Source of the DNA: Deltaproteobacteria bacterium
Lineage (GTDB): Bacteria > Myxococcota_A > Polyangia > Polyangiales > Ga0077539
Reading direction: 5' to 3'
DNA: 64,000 nucleotides
NCBI GenBank assembly: GCA_016704445.1
Contig: JADJAE010000019.1
Span: forward strand, 77,137-141,136
Part shown: in pieces, positions 54,079 to 63,149 of the stretch
How positions within the stretch are numbered: the first letter of the stretch is position 1
Layout of the letters: every line of letters starts with the position of its first letter
Program-made: the position numbers and the translations under genes
Notes under the pieces: model-generated
Database searches by the model: none
What the model was told of the DNA's origin: nothing
The model's input: only the letters and a program-made list of their open reading frames with translations

Positions 54079-54480
54079 ATGATCGCCGGAACCGGCATCG
54101 ACGTGGTCGACTGCGCGGCCTTCGAGGCGCTGCTCCGCGAGCCCGGCAGCGCCTTCGAGGAGCGCACCTTCACCGCCGCCGAGCGCTCCACCGCGTACGC
54201 GCGCAGGTCCGGCGCTCCGGCGACGCACCTCGCCGCCCGCTACGCCGCCAAGGAGGCCACGGTGAAGGCCCTCTCCCAGGCGATGGCACCTGGTCCGCTG
54301 CCGCGGGCGCTCGCCGACCTCTCGGAGATCGAGGTGCGCTGCGACGACGACTCTCGCCCCTCCATCGCCCTCCGAGGGCGGGTTCTCTCCCTCGCCGAGG
54401 GCGCCGGGGTCACCCGCCTCCACCTCTCCATGAGCCACGACGGCGCGGTCGCCACCGCGATCGTCATCGCCGAACGCTGA
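54079..54480 (+). CDS. acpS: Holo-ACP synthase (phosphopantetheinyl transferase, AcpS-type)
   Basis: 133 residues. It carries both AcpS signatures: GIDVVDCAAFEALL near the N-terminus, where the Asp binds magnesium, and RYAAKEATVKAL (residues about 54-65), where the Glu is catalytic. AcpS moves the 4'-phosphopantetheine arm from CoA to the ACP Ser. In fungal FAS this activity is the last domain of the alpha chain; here it is a separate gene nine bases after the synthase stop. That spacing indicates a dedicated activator of this FAS. Confidence 0.87.
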   Translation: MIAGTGIDVVDCAAFEALLREPGSAFEERTFTAAERSTAYARRSGAPATHLAARYAAKEATVKALSQAMAPGPLPRALADLSEIEVRCDDDSRPSIALRGRVLSLAEGAGVTRLHLSMSHDGAVATAIVIAER

Positions 54481-54508
54481 CGACCCTGATCCGCCCGGAG
54501 CCCCTCCC

Positions 54509-57500
54509 ATGTCCCTGATCCATCGTCCCTTCCGTCGTGTCGGCGTCGTCAACCGCGGCGAGGCCGCCGTGCGCTTCCTCCACGCCGCGCGCGCCTGGTC
54601 ACGGCGTCGCCACGAGCCCCTCGAGGTGGTCGCGCTCTACACCCACCCCGACCGAGACGCGGTCTTCGTCCGCGAGTCCGACGACGCGGTGCTGCTGGGC
54701 GACGCGATGGTGCCCGGTCCCGACGGGGCGCTGCGCAGCGCCTACCTCGACGCCTCCAGGGTGCTCCCGCTGCTGGTGGAGGCGGGCTGCGACGCCGTCT
54801 GGCCAGGCTGGGGCTTCGCCGCCGAGCGCCCCGATTTCGCCGATGCCTGCGCGGCCCTCGGGCTGGTCTTCATCGGCCCGTCGGGCGCCTCGATGCGGCT
54901 GCTGGGCGACAAGATCGGTGGCAAGCGCGTGGCCGAGAAGCTCGGCGTCCCGGTCACCCCGTGGAGCGGCGGCGCGGTGGTCGACGCGGCGGAGGCTGCC
55001 CGTCACGCGGCGCGCATCGGCTATCCCGTGCTGCTCAAGGCCGCCTCGGGCGGGGGAGGGCGAGGCATCCGGCTGGTGAGGGAGCCCTCGGAGCTGGAGG
55101 CGGCCTTCGCGAGCGCCGCCAGCGAGGCCCGCGCGGCCTTCGGCGACCCGACGCTGCTGGTGGAGTGCTTCGCCCCGGAGGCGAGGCACGTCGAGGTGCA
55201 GGTGATCGCCGACGCCCACGGCCGCGTCCACGCCGTAGGAACCCGCGATTGCAGCATGCAGCGCCGCCACCAGAAGGTGCTGGAGGAGGCCCCCGCGCCG
55301 GGCCTCGGCGCACTGGAGGAGCGGCTCCGCGAGGCGGCGGTCACCATCGCTCGCGCCAGCGGATACGTGAACGCAGGGACGGCGGAGTTCCTGGTGATGC
55401 CCGACCTGTCGGGCTTCTACTTCCTGGAGATGAACACCCGGCTCCAGGTGGAGCACCCGGTGACCGAGTGCGTCACCGGCGTCGACATGGTGGCGCTACA
55501 GATCGAGGTCGCCCGAGGCGAGGCGCTGCCCGTGGCGCTCCCCCCGCTGCGAGGCCACGCCGTCGAGGCGAGGCTCAACGCCGAGGACCCCGATGAGGGT
55601 TTCCGCCCCAGCGCCGGGCGTCTGCTTCGCTTCGACCTGGCGACGGTCCCCGGGGTGCGCATCGACTCGGGCTTCGTCTCCGGCGACGTGGTCCCTGGAG
55701 AGTTCGACTCGATGCTCGCCAAGGTCATCGCCTTCGCGCCAACCCGCGAGGAGGCCCTCGCCCGCCTGGAGGAGGCCCTCGCCCGCAGCACCGTCGCCAT
55801 CGAGGGCGGCGCCTGCAACCGCTCCCTCCTGCTGGAGCTGGTCGCCCACGAGGCCTTCCGCGAGGGCCGCGTCACCACCCGCTGGCTCGACCAGCACCTC
55901 GCCGCGAGGCCCGGGCCCCGCGTCCGAAGGCACCTCGACGGAGCCCTGGTCGCGGCCGCCATCGGAGAGCACCAGCGCGCCCGCGCCGACGAGGTGGCCG
56001 CCATCCTCCGCCACGCGCACCGCGGTCTTCCGGCGACGGTTCCCCAGCCCGAGCCCCGCGCCTTCCGCTTCTCCGTGGGCGGCGCGTCGGTCTCGCTGGA
56101 GGTGCTCGCCACCGGGCCCGACCGCTACCGTGTGGGCTGCGCGGGCGAGTCCGTCGACGTCACCTACCACGCGACCGGCGTCGGCACCGCGCTCCTCACC
56201 CTCCGCGGCAAGCGCCTCCCGGTGGTGCAGGTGCTCACGCCCACGGCGCTTCACGTCGAGGTCGACAGCGTGGCGCACCGCTTCGAGCGGGCCTCCGACG
56301 GCCGGGTGGTGGCGCCGGTTCCGGCCGCGGTGACGGGGCTCTTCGTGCGCGAGGGCGACGTGGTGCGCGAGGGCGACCGGCTTCTCACCCTGGAGGTGAT
56401 GAAGATGGAGATCTCCATCGAGGCGCCGGTGGCCGGCCGCGTGGGGAGGCTCCTCGTCGAGGCCGCCTCGCGCGTCACCGCGGGGCAGTGCCTCGCCATC
56501 CTCGAAGGCGCCTCGTCCGAGCGCTCGACCGCCGACACGCTCTCCCCGCTCCGCTCCGACGCTCCGGTCGACCCGTCGGCGAAGGCCTGCGCGCTAAGGC
56601 TCGGCGCGATGCTGGGCTACGACGTCACGGCGAAGGAGGTCGACGCCTCGCTCAGCCTCCTTCGCGAGGGGAAGGTGAAGACCACCCGGGCCGAGCTGGT
56701 GCGCCTGCTCGACGCGTACGTCTCCCACGAGCGGCTCTTCGACACCGCTCCCGGCGCGGACGGCGTCGCTCCCGTCGACCACCTCGCCCGCCACCTCCGT
56801 CCCGGATCCAGCCGCGACGACGCCTCCGCCGAGGGCTTCCCGGCGCTGCTCCGCGCGGCGCTCACCTGGCACGGGGGCAGGGAGCTCGATCCTCCTGCGC
56901 GCCACGCCGACGCGCTGCTTCGGGTGCTCCAGGCGCATGGCGCGCTCGAGCTCCGCGACCGGGTGATGACCAGCGTCTTCGCGGCGGTCATCCGCGACGA
57001 CCGCGGCGACGCGACGGCGCCCGAGCGGGTGGCCCTCCGCGGGCGCCTCGAGGCCTTCGCCGCCACGGTGGTGCGCCGTGACAGCGCCCTCTCCGAGGCG
57101 GCCTACGTCACCCGCTACCTGCTCTGCGACCGTCCCCGCCAGCTCGCCGACGCGGCCGAGCTCGGTCGCGCCGCCGCCGCCGCCTTCGCCCGCCTGGTCG
57201 ACGAGGAGGCCACCGACGAGGCTCGCGCATCCATCGAGGCCGAGCTCGACGAGCTCCCTCACGGCGCCCTCCTGTCGCTGGTGCACGCCGCGCCGAGCCT
57301 CGCTCGCGCCCCGGCGAGGGCCACGCTGCTCGACCTGCTCGCCCGCCGGCTGCACCCCGAGGCCACGCCCTCGCAGCCCATGGAGGGAGGCTCGTCCGCC
57401 CTCTACGCCGTGCGCGGCGGAACCCTCCTGGCGCTCCTCAGCGCGCCCGACTCGCTGATCGACGACGCGATGCAGTCGGCGCTCTCGGCGCCTCCCGAGG

Positions 57501-59961
57501 CGATCGAGATCGACGTCTTCATCCCGGAGCCCGACGCGGCGTGGCGGGCGACCTTCGACGAGGGCTTCGCGGCCTCGCTCGACGGGCTCCCTCCCAACGT
57601 GCGCCGGCTCTCGGCCAACTGGGGCAACGCCGAGCTCGGCCGGCTGAGCCGCACCTGGTCGCGAGGCGCCCGCGACACCTTCGAGGAGGACCGCTTCCAC
57701 CGCGATTTCCACCCGGCGCGCATCGAGGCCACGGAGATCGCGCGGCTGAGGGAGTTCGACCTGGAGCGGCTCCCCGCGCCGGGTGAGGTCTTCCTGGCGG
57801 TGGCGCGCTCGAAGCACGACCCCACCGACGAGCGCCTCGTGTGCATCGTGGAGGTCGAGCGCATCGACCCCGACCGCGACCCGCTCACCGGCGAGCTCCG
57901 CTACGTGCCCGGCTTCGAGCGCGTGTACCTCACGGCCCTCTACGCGATGCGCGAGGCGCAGATCCGCCGCGCCCGAGACCCGAAGCCCTTCTGGAACCGC
58001 CTCGTGGTCTTCACCCGCCCGATCCTCTCGTTCACCCGCGCCGAGATCAGCGCCGTCACCCGCCGCCTCGCGCCCACGGTGGCGGGCCTCGGCGTCGAGA
58101 AGATGATCGTGCGAGGCCGCGTCCCCGACCCCTCTCACCCCGGCGGTCGCCCGGTGCAGATCGAGTGGACCAACCCCACCGGCCACGGCGCCACGCTCAT
58201 CATGGCAGAGCCCGACATGACCCCGGTGGCCGCGCTCACGGCCGACGAGCGGCGCATCATCGAGGCCCGCCGCAAGGGCCTCTTCTACCCCTACGAGCTG
58301 ATCCGCTCGCTCTCCCGCGCCGACGGCGTGGGCGCCCTCCCTCCCGGTGACTTCGTAGAGCTCGACCTTGCCCCCGACGGCGAGCACCTCGTCCCCGCCG
58401 ATCGACCCTACGGCCACAACGTCGCCCACCTCGTGGTGGGCGTGGTGACCAGCCGCTTCGAGCCCTTCCCCGAGGGGCTCTCCCGGGTGCTTCTGGTGGG
58501 CGACCCGACGCGCGGCATGGGCTCTCTGGCGGAGCCCGAGTGCCGTCGCATCATCGCGGCGATCGACCTGGCCGAGCGCGAGGGCATGGCGGTGGAGTGG
58601 GTGGCCGTCTCCAGCGGCGCCCGCATCGCCATGGACAGCGGCACGGAGAACCTCGACTGGACCGCGCGGGTGCTCGCCCGCATCGTGCGCTTTACCGAGG
58701 CCGGCGGCACCCTCCACGTCCTCGTCGACGGCGTCAACGTCGGCGCCCAATCCTACTGGAACGCCGAAGCCACGATGCTCCTGCACTGCCGCGGGCGCTG
58801 ATCATGACGCCCCAGGGCTCCATGCTGCTCACTGGCAAGCGCGCCCTGGAATACGCCGGCAGCGTCGCCGCGGAGGACAACAACGGCATCGGCGGCTTCG
58901 AGCGGGTGATGGGCCCCAACGGCGAGGCGCAGTACTTCGCGCCCGACCTCACGGCCGCCTACCGGCTGCTCTTCCGGCACCTGGCGCTCACCTGCCGGGC
59001 GCCCGGCGAGGCTCGCTCCCGCAGGCTCTCGTCGAGCGATCCCATCGACCGCGACGTCACCCGATCGCCCTACAGTCCGGACGGAGCGAGCGGCGACTAC
59101 CGCACCGTCGGGGAGATCTTCGACGAGGCGACCAACCCGGGTCGCAAGCGTCCCTTCGAGATCCGCCCGGTGATGCGCGCGGTGCTCGACCAGGACGTCG
59201 ACCCCCTGGAGCGCTGGGCCTCGTGGCAGGGCGCCGAGAGCGCGGTGGTCTGGGAGGGCCGCCTCGGGGGAGACCCGGTGTGCTGCATCGGCATCGAGTC
59301 GCGCCCCATCCCGCGCCGCGGCGACGCCCCCGCCGACGGCCCCGACCACTGGACCAGCGGAACCCTCTTCCCGCTCTCCTCGCGCAAGGTCGCCCGCGCC
59401 ATCTCCGCCGCCAGCGGCGCTCGCCCCGTGGTGGTGCTGGCCAACCTCTCGGGCTTCGACGGGTCGCCCGACTCGCTGCGAAACCTCCAGCTGGAGCACG
59501 GCGCGGAGATCGGCCGCGCGGTGGTGAACTTCGACGGGCCCTTCGTGTTCTGCGTGGTGTCCCGCTACCACGGCGGCGCCTACGTGGTGTTCTCCCGCGC
59601 GCTCAACGCCTCCGTCGGCGCCTTCGCCCTCGACGGCTCCTTCGCCAGCGTCATCGGCGGAGGACCAGCCGCCGCGGTGGTCTTCCCAGGCCTGGTGCGC
59701 CGTCGCGCGGACGCCGACCCGGAGGTGCTGGCGGCTCGCAAGGCCTACGAGGGCGCCCGCCTCTCCTCCCGCAACGCCGCAGCCGACGCCTACGAGCGCC
59801 TGGTGAAGGAGGCGCGGGGCCGCGCCCAGAGCGCGGTGGCGAGGGAGTTCGACGCGGTGCACTCGGTCGAGCGGGCCTACCGGGTGGGCAGCCTCGACGC
59901 GGTGATCTCCCCCTCGACGCTGCGCCCCCGCCTCGTCGCCCGCATCCGGGGGGAGAGCTGA
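54509..59961 (+). CDS. Single-chain biotin-dependent acetyl/acyl-CoA carboxylase (BC-BCCP-CT); frame break near 58,790
   Basis: About 1,818 residues if joined. The biotin carboxylase (1-450) has VGVVNRGEAAVRFLHA, the ATP-grasp loop KAASGGGGRGIRLV, and FYFLEMNTRLQVEHPVTE. The biotin carrier (about 590-670) has LEVMKMEIS, with biotin on K632. A linker follows, then both halves of the carboxyltransferase: the first with NRLVVFTRPILSFTRAEI, GDPTRGMGSLAEPECRR and DGVNVGAQSYWNAEATML; the second (from about 58,804) with MTPQGSMLLTGKRALEYAGSV and GIGGFERVMGPNGEAQY. In relatives the two halves are continuous. One missing G in the GGGCGC stretch near 58,790 restores RGALIMTP. It carboxylates acetyl-CoA (perhaps propionyl-CoA) to feed the FAS. 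Confidence 0.9.
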
Positions 59962-60049
59962 GCGCCCGGGCTCCACAAGCCGCCGCGAAAACTATTCGCC
60001 CTCCCTCGGCCTACTTGAACGGAGGCCGCGGGCCTATGTCTCCGCGATC

Positions 60050-61444
60050 ATGAAGATCACTCCGAGACCGGTCGAGCGTTCGTGGGCAGAGCCGTGGAAG
60101 GTGAAGATGGTCGAGCCGCTGCGGATGATCTCTCCGCAGGAGCGCTCGAAGGCGATCGTCGAGGCCGGCTACAACACCTTCCTGCTCCGCAGCGAGGACA
60201 TCTACATCGACCTGCTCACCGACTCCGGCACCAACGCCATGAGCGACCGGCAGTGGGCGGGGATGATGCTGGGAGACGAGGCCTACGCGGGCAGCCGCAA
60301 CTTCTACAACCTCGAAGCGGCGATCCAGAAATACTACGGCTACCGGTACATCACCCCGACGCACCAGGGCCGCGGGGCCGAGAACATCCTCTCCCAGATC
60401 TGCATCAAGCCCGGCGACTACGTGCCCGGCAACATGTACTTCACCACCACGAGGCACCATCAGGAGGCGGCCGGCGGAACCTTCGTCGACGTGGTGGTCC
60501 CCGAGGCGCACGACCCGAGCAACGAGTCCCTCTTCAAGGGCAACGTCGACCTGGCGGCGCTCACTGCGCTCATCGAGCGGGTCGGGGCCGACAAGATCCC
60601 CTACGTCTGCGTGGCGGCGACGGTGAACATGGCGGGCGGACAGCCCATCTCCATGACCAACATGAAGGCCGTGCGAGCGCTCACCCGCAAGCACGGCATC
60701 CGGATCTTCCTCGACGCCACGCGGGCGGTGGAGAACGCCTGGTTCATCCAGCAGAACGAGCCGGGCTACGGCGATCGGTCGGTCGCGGAGATCCTGCTGG
60801 AGTTCTGCTCCAACAGCGACGGCTGCACGATGTCGGGAAAGAAGGACGCGCTGGTCAACATCGGCGGCTGGCTGGCGCTCAACGACAAGGACCTCTACGA
60901 AGAGGCCTCGGCGCTGGTGGTGGTCTACGAGGGGCTCCACACCTACGGCGGCATGGCCGGCCGCGACATGGAGGCGATGGCCCGAGGCATCGAGGAGTCG
61001 GTGCAGGACGACCACATGCGCGCCCGCATCGGGCAGGTGCGCTACCTGGGAGAGAAGCTGCACGGCTGGGGCGTCCCGGTGGTGCGCCCCATCGGCGGCC
61101 ACGCGGTCTACCTCGATGCCCGCGCCTTCTATCCCCACATCCCCCAGGATCAATTCCCCGCCCAGGCGCTCGCGGCCAACCTCTATGAAGACTCCGGCGT
61201 TCGCGCGATGGAGCGAGGCATCGTCTCGGCGGGCCGCGACAAGCACACCGGGCAGCACCATTTCCCCAAGCTGGAGCTGGTGCGTCTCACCATTCCGCGC
61301 CGCGTCTACACGCAGGCGCACATGGACGTGACCGCCGAGTCGGTGGCCGCCGTATGGGATGAGCGGAGCCGCGCCCGAGGGATGAAGATGGTCTTCGAGC
61401 CGAAGTACCTGCGCTTCTTCCAGGCGCGCTTCGAGCCGATCTAA
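60050..61444 (+). CDS. tpl: Tyrosine phenol-lyase (beta-tyrosinase)
   Basis: 464 residues, the family length. PLP enzyme that splits tyrosine to phenol, pyruvate and ammonia (reversibly). The choice of tyrosine phenol-lyase over tryptophanase rests on LLTDSGTNAMSDRQWAGMM, KPGDYVPGNMYFTTTRHHQE, and the Arg of AMERGIVSAGR, the position that recognises the tyrosine ring in characterised lyases and is different in tryptophanase. The PLP Lys is in CTMSGKKDALVN (K264/K265). Other family motifs are PTHQGRGAENILSQ and LTIPRRVYTQAHMD. It follows the carboxylase by 88 bases on the same strand and may have its own promoter. Its stop (TAA 61442-61444) is only a few bases from the IS element. Confidence 0.92.
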   Translation: MKITPRPVERSWAEPWKVKMVEPLRMISPQERSKAIVEAGYNTFLLRSEDIYIDLLTDSGTNAMSDRQWAGMMLGDEAYAGSRNFYNLEAAIQKYYGYRYITPTHQGRGAENILSQICIKPGDYVPGNMYFTTTRHHQEAAGGTFVDVVVPEAHDPSNESLFKGNVDLAALTALIERVGADKIPYVCVAATVNMAGGQPISMTNMKAVRALTRKHGIRIFLDATRAVENAWFIQQNEPGYGDRSVAEILLEFCSNSDGCTMSGKKDALVNIGGWLALNDKDLYEEASALVVVYEGLHTYGGMAGRDMEAMARGIEESVQDDHMRARIGQVRYLGEKLHGWGVPVVRPIGGHAVYLDARAFYPHIPQDQFPAQALAANLYEDSGVRAMERGIVSAGRDKHTGQHHFPKLELVRLTIPRRVYTQAHMDVTAESVAAVWDERSRARGMKMVFEPKYLRFFQARFEPI

Positions 61445-61487
61445 GACCCACCCCTTTCAAGGTGCCATGCGCCCGTCGCCGCGCCCT

Positions 61488-61597
61488 GAAGGACGCGGCA
61501 ACGCCTGCAGCCATGAAGGCCGCAACGGCCTGTACGATGTCCATGGATCACGACCAGCCCGCGTACGGGCTTCACTGCAGGCGTTGCCGCGTCCTTC
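61488..61597. repeat. Perfect 23-bp inverted repeat enclosing 64 bases, inside the IS left extension
   Basis: Arms at 61488-61510 (begins GAAGGACGCGGC, ends CCTGCAG) and 61575-61597 are exact inverted complements. The 64-base loop codes for nothing recognisable. It could fold into a strong RNA hairpin or a DNA cruciform. Confidence 0.8.
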
Positions 61598-61637
61598 GAA
61601 ACGCGGCCCCGCTGATCAGCCTGCCAAGACCTCCCTA

Positions 61638-61656
61638 CCTCTCAAGGTCTCAACGG
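61638..61656 (+). repeat. IS inner left inverted repeat (19 bp)
   Basis: CCTCTCAAGGTCTCAACGG, the exact reverse complement of 63111-63129. It lies next to the transposase stop codon (61650), so it overlaps the 3' end of that gene. Confidence 0.85.
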
Positions 61657-63023
61657 ACACCGCCGTTTGCGAGCACTCGGGCCGTTGAGACGTGGCGTTG
61701 GACGTCCTTTCGGGGAGCGTATCCCTTCGGCTTTGCGGCCTTGGGTTTGCGCGGATTCTTGCGGATGTGCCGCAGGTCGACGTGCCCGGCGAACCGCAGC
61801 AGCGTCCGCGAGAACTCCTTCGGCGACGCCTCGACCAGCGAGGTCCACCCCGTGGCCGGCAGCGCCACCATCATGCCCGCATAGTGCGAGCGCACTTCCT
61901 GGGCGAGGTGCCAGGTCGACACCACGTCGTTCTCGGGGGCCAGCGCGTGCGCCGTTTCGACCGCTGATTGGAGCGTCGACAGCACGTTGAAGGCGACCAC
62001 CGCCGTCGCGAACATCAGCAGCGCCGCGCGCGGCTGGCCGAGCGTGCGCACCTCGCTGTGCAGCGCCGATTCCAGCCGTTGGAACAGGTTCTCCACGGTC
62101 CACCGTTCGAGGTAGAGCCGGGCGACCGTGCGCGCGTCCGCCATCGCTTTTGGCAGGTTGGTCAGGAGTCGAATGAGCGTCTCCCCGTCGCTCGTCGGCT
62201 CGTACAGCTCGATCTCAATCCGGCGCAGCCGCAACACGCCCCCGCCCGCCGTCGGGATCGTCACCCGCTGGGCGAACACCACGCCCGTCTCGCTCCGCCC
62301 GATCCGCTTGCGCGGGCCGACGACGGTCGGGTTGGGGTGGGCCTTGTGCTCGCGGATGATGAAGTGGGCGCTCCGCGCGATCAGGCCGAGGATGATCGGC
62401 CGGGTGGAGAAGTGGCGATCGGCCAGCCACAGGTCCCCGGCGCGGGCGGCCTCCATCGCCGCGGGCATCAGCACGCGCTCGGAGGCGTACGCGTCCTCGC
62501 AAGGGATCAGGTCGACCGCGAGGCCCAGCTCGGGGTCGAAGACGACCAGGGCGTGGCCGGGCAAGGCGGCGCCGCGAAAGTCGCGCAGCGGCGCGAGGCG
62601 CTTGTCGCTGGCGGGCAGGTGGTTGCCGTCGACGATCCGCATGCGGAAGCCGGGCAGGAGCGGCGTGCGCCCGGCGCGCAGGGGCTCGACGACGGGGAGG
62701 AGCTGCTCGGCACTGCCCCGCACCAGGGCGCGCAGGAGGGCCGGCTCGGTGCGATTGACCTTGGCGTACAGGGCGGCCATCGAGACGGTCAGGGTGGCGT
62801 CGCGCCGAGCGGCCGCGTGGAGCGAGGGGCTCATCCCCAGCGCCACCAGAGAGGTGATCTCGACGACGGTCGAGAAGGTCAACTCGCGCGTGTATTGCCA
62901 CTCGCGGTGGGACTCGAAGAGCCCGTCGACCCATTCGGGGCGCAGCGCGCGTTGGAGCGTCATCCGCGCCATCACGGCGAGCGGGCACTGCTGAACGAAC
63001 TGATCCAGAACCACCGCGAACAT
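61650..63023 (-). CDS. IS4-family DDE transposase
   Basis: 457 residues from the ATG at 63023, preceded by CGGAGGTGAG; the open frame upstream to 63104 adds non-conserved residues. DDE residues can be placed: the first Asp in MRIVDGNHLPASD, the second in DLWLADRHFSTRP, and the Glu in the YLERWTVENLFQRLES signature, which fits the Y-x2-R-W-x2-E-x2-F type of the IS4 superfamily. The C-terminus is basic (RKNPRKPKAAKPKG). The gene is intact, so the element could still be active. It is oriented opposite to tpl. Confidence 0.9.
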   Translation of the reverse strand: MFAVVLDQFVQQCPLAVMARMTLQRALRPEWVDGLFESHREWQYTRELTFSTVVEITSLVALGMSPSLHAAARRDATLTVSMAALYAKVNRTEPALLRALVRGSAEQLLPVVEPLRAGRTPLLPGFRMRIVDGNHLPASDKRLAPLRDFRGAALPGHALVVFDPELGLAVDLIPCEDAYASERVLMPAAMEAARAGDLWLADRHFSTRPIILGLIARSAHFIIREHKAHPNPTVVGPRKRIGRSETGVVFAQRVTIPTAGGGVLRLRRIEIELYEPTSDGETLIRLLTNLPKAMADARTVARLYLERWTVENLFQRLESALHSEVRTLGQPRAALLMFATAVVAFNVLSTLQSAVETAHALAPENDVVSTWHLAQEVRSHYAGMMVALPATGWTSLVEASPKEFSRTLLRFAGHVDLRHIRKNPRKPKAAKPKGYAPRKDVQRHVSTARVLANGGVR

Positions 63024-63110
63024 CGACTCACCTCCGGTTGGGACCGGAGGATGCCGCAGGAGCTCTCGCGAAGGGCCGCGGGCCGCGGTTTCACACGCGA
63101 ACAACGCTAC

Positions 63111-63129
63111 CCGTTGAGACCTTGAGAGG
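63111..63129 (-). repeat. IS right inverted repeat (19 bp)
   Basis: Exact complement of 61638-61656. It continues outward to 63135, matching the outer left end with one mismatch. Confidence 0.85.
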
Positions 63130-63149
63130 GGTGGGTCTAAGACCCGCTC

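Larger units (their letters stand above)
61447..63135. mobile_element. IS4-family insertion sequence
   Basis: Contains one DDE transposase gene on the minus strand. Outer ends match: CCCACCCCTTTCAAGG at 61447-61462 and its near-perfect complement at 63120-63135 (15 of 16). A TCTAAGACCC direct repeat flanks it at 61440-61449 and 63136-63145, sharing CCC with the left end, consistent with a target duplication of 7-10 bases. A second, inner left end at 61638-61656 is the exact inverted complement of 63111-63129 over 19 bases, so the minimal element may be about 61633-63135 with a 190-base extension to the left. It sits in the gap between the convergent tpl and amine oxidase genes and seems to have disrupted neither. 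Confidence 0.8.

Noticed and set aside
60050..61444. Tryptophanase
   Set aside because: The GTNAMSDRQWAGMM, GNMYFTTTR and MERGIVSAGR motifs agree with tyrosine phenol-lyase and differ from tryptophanase.
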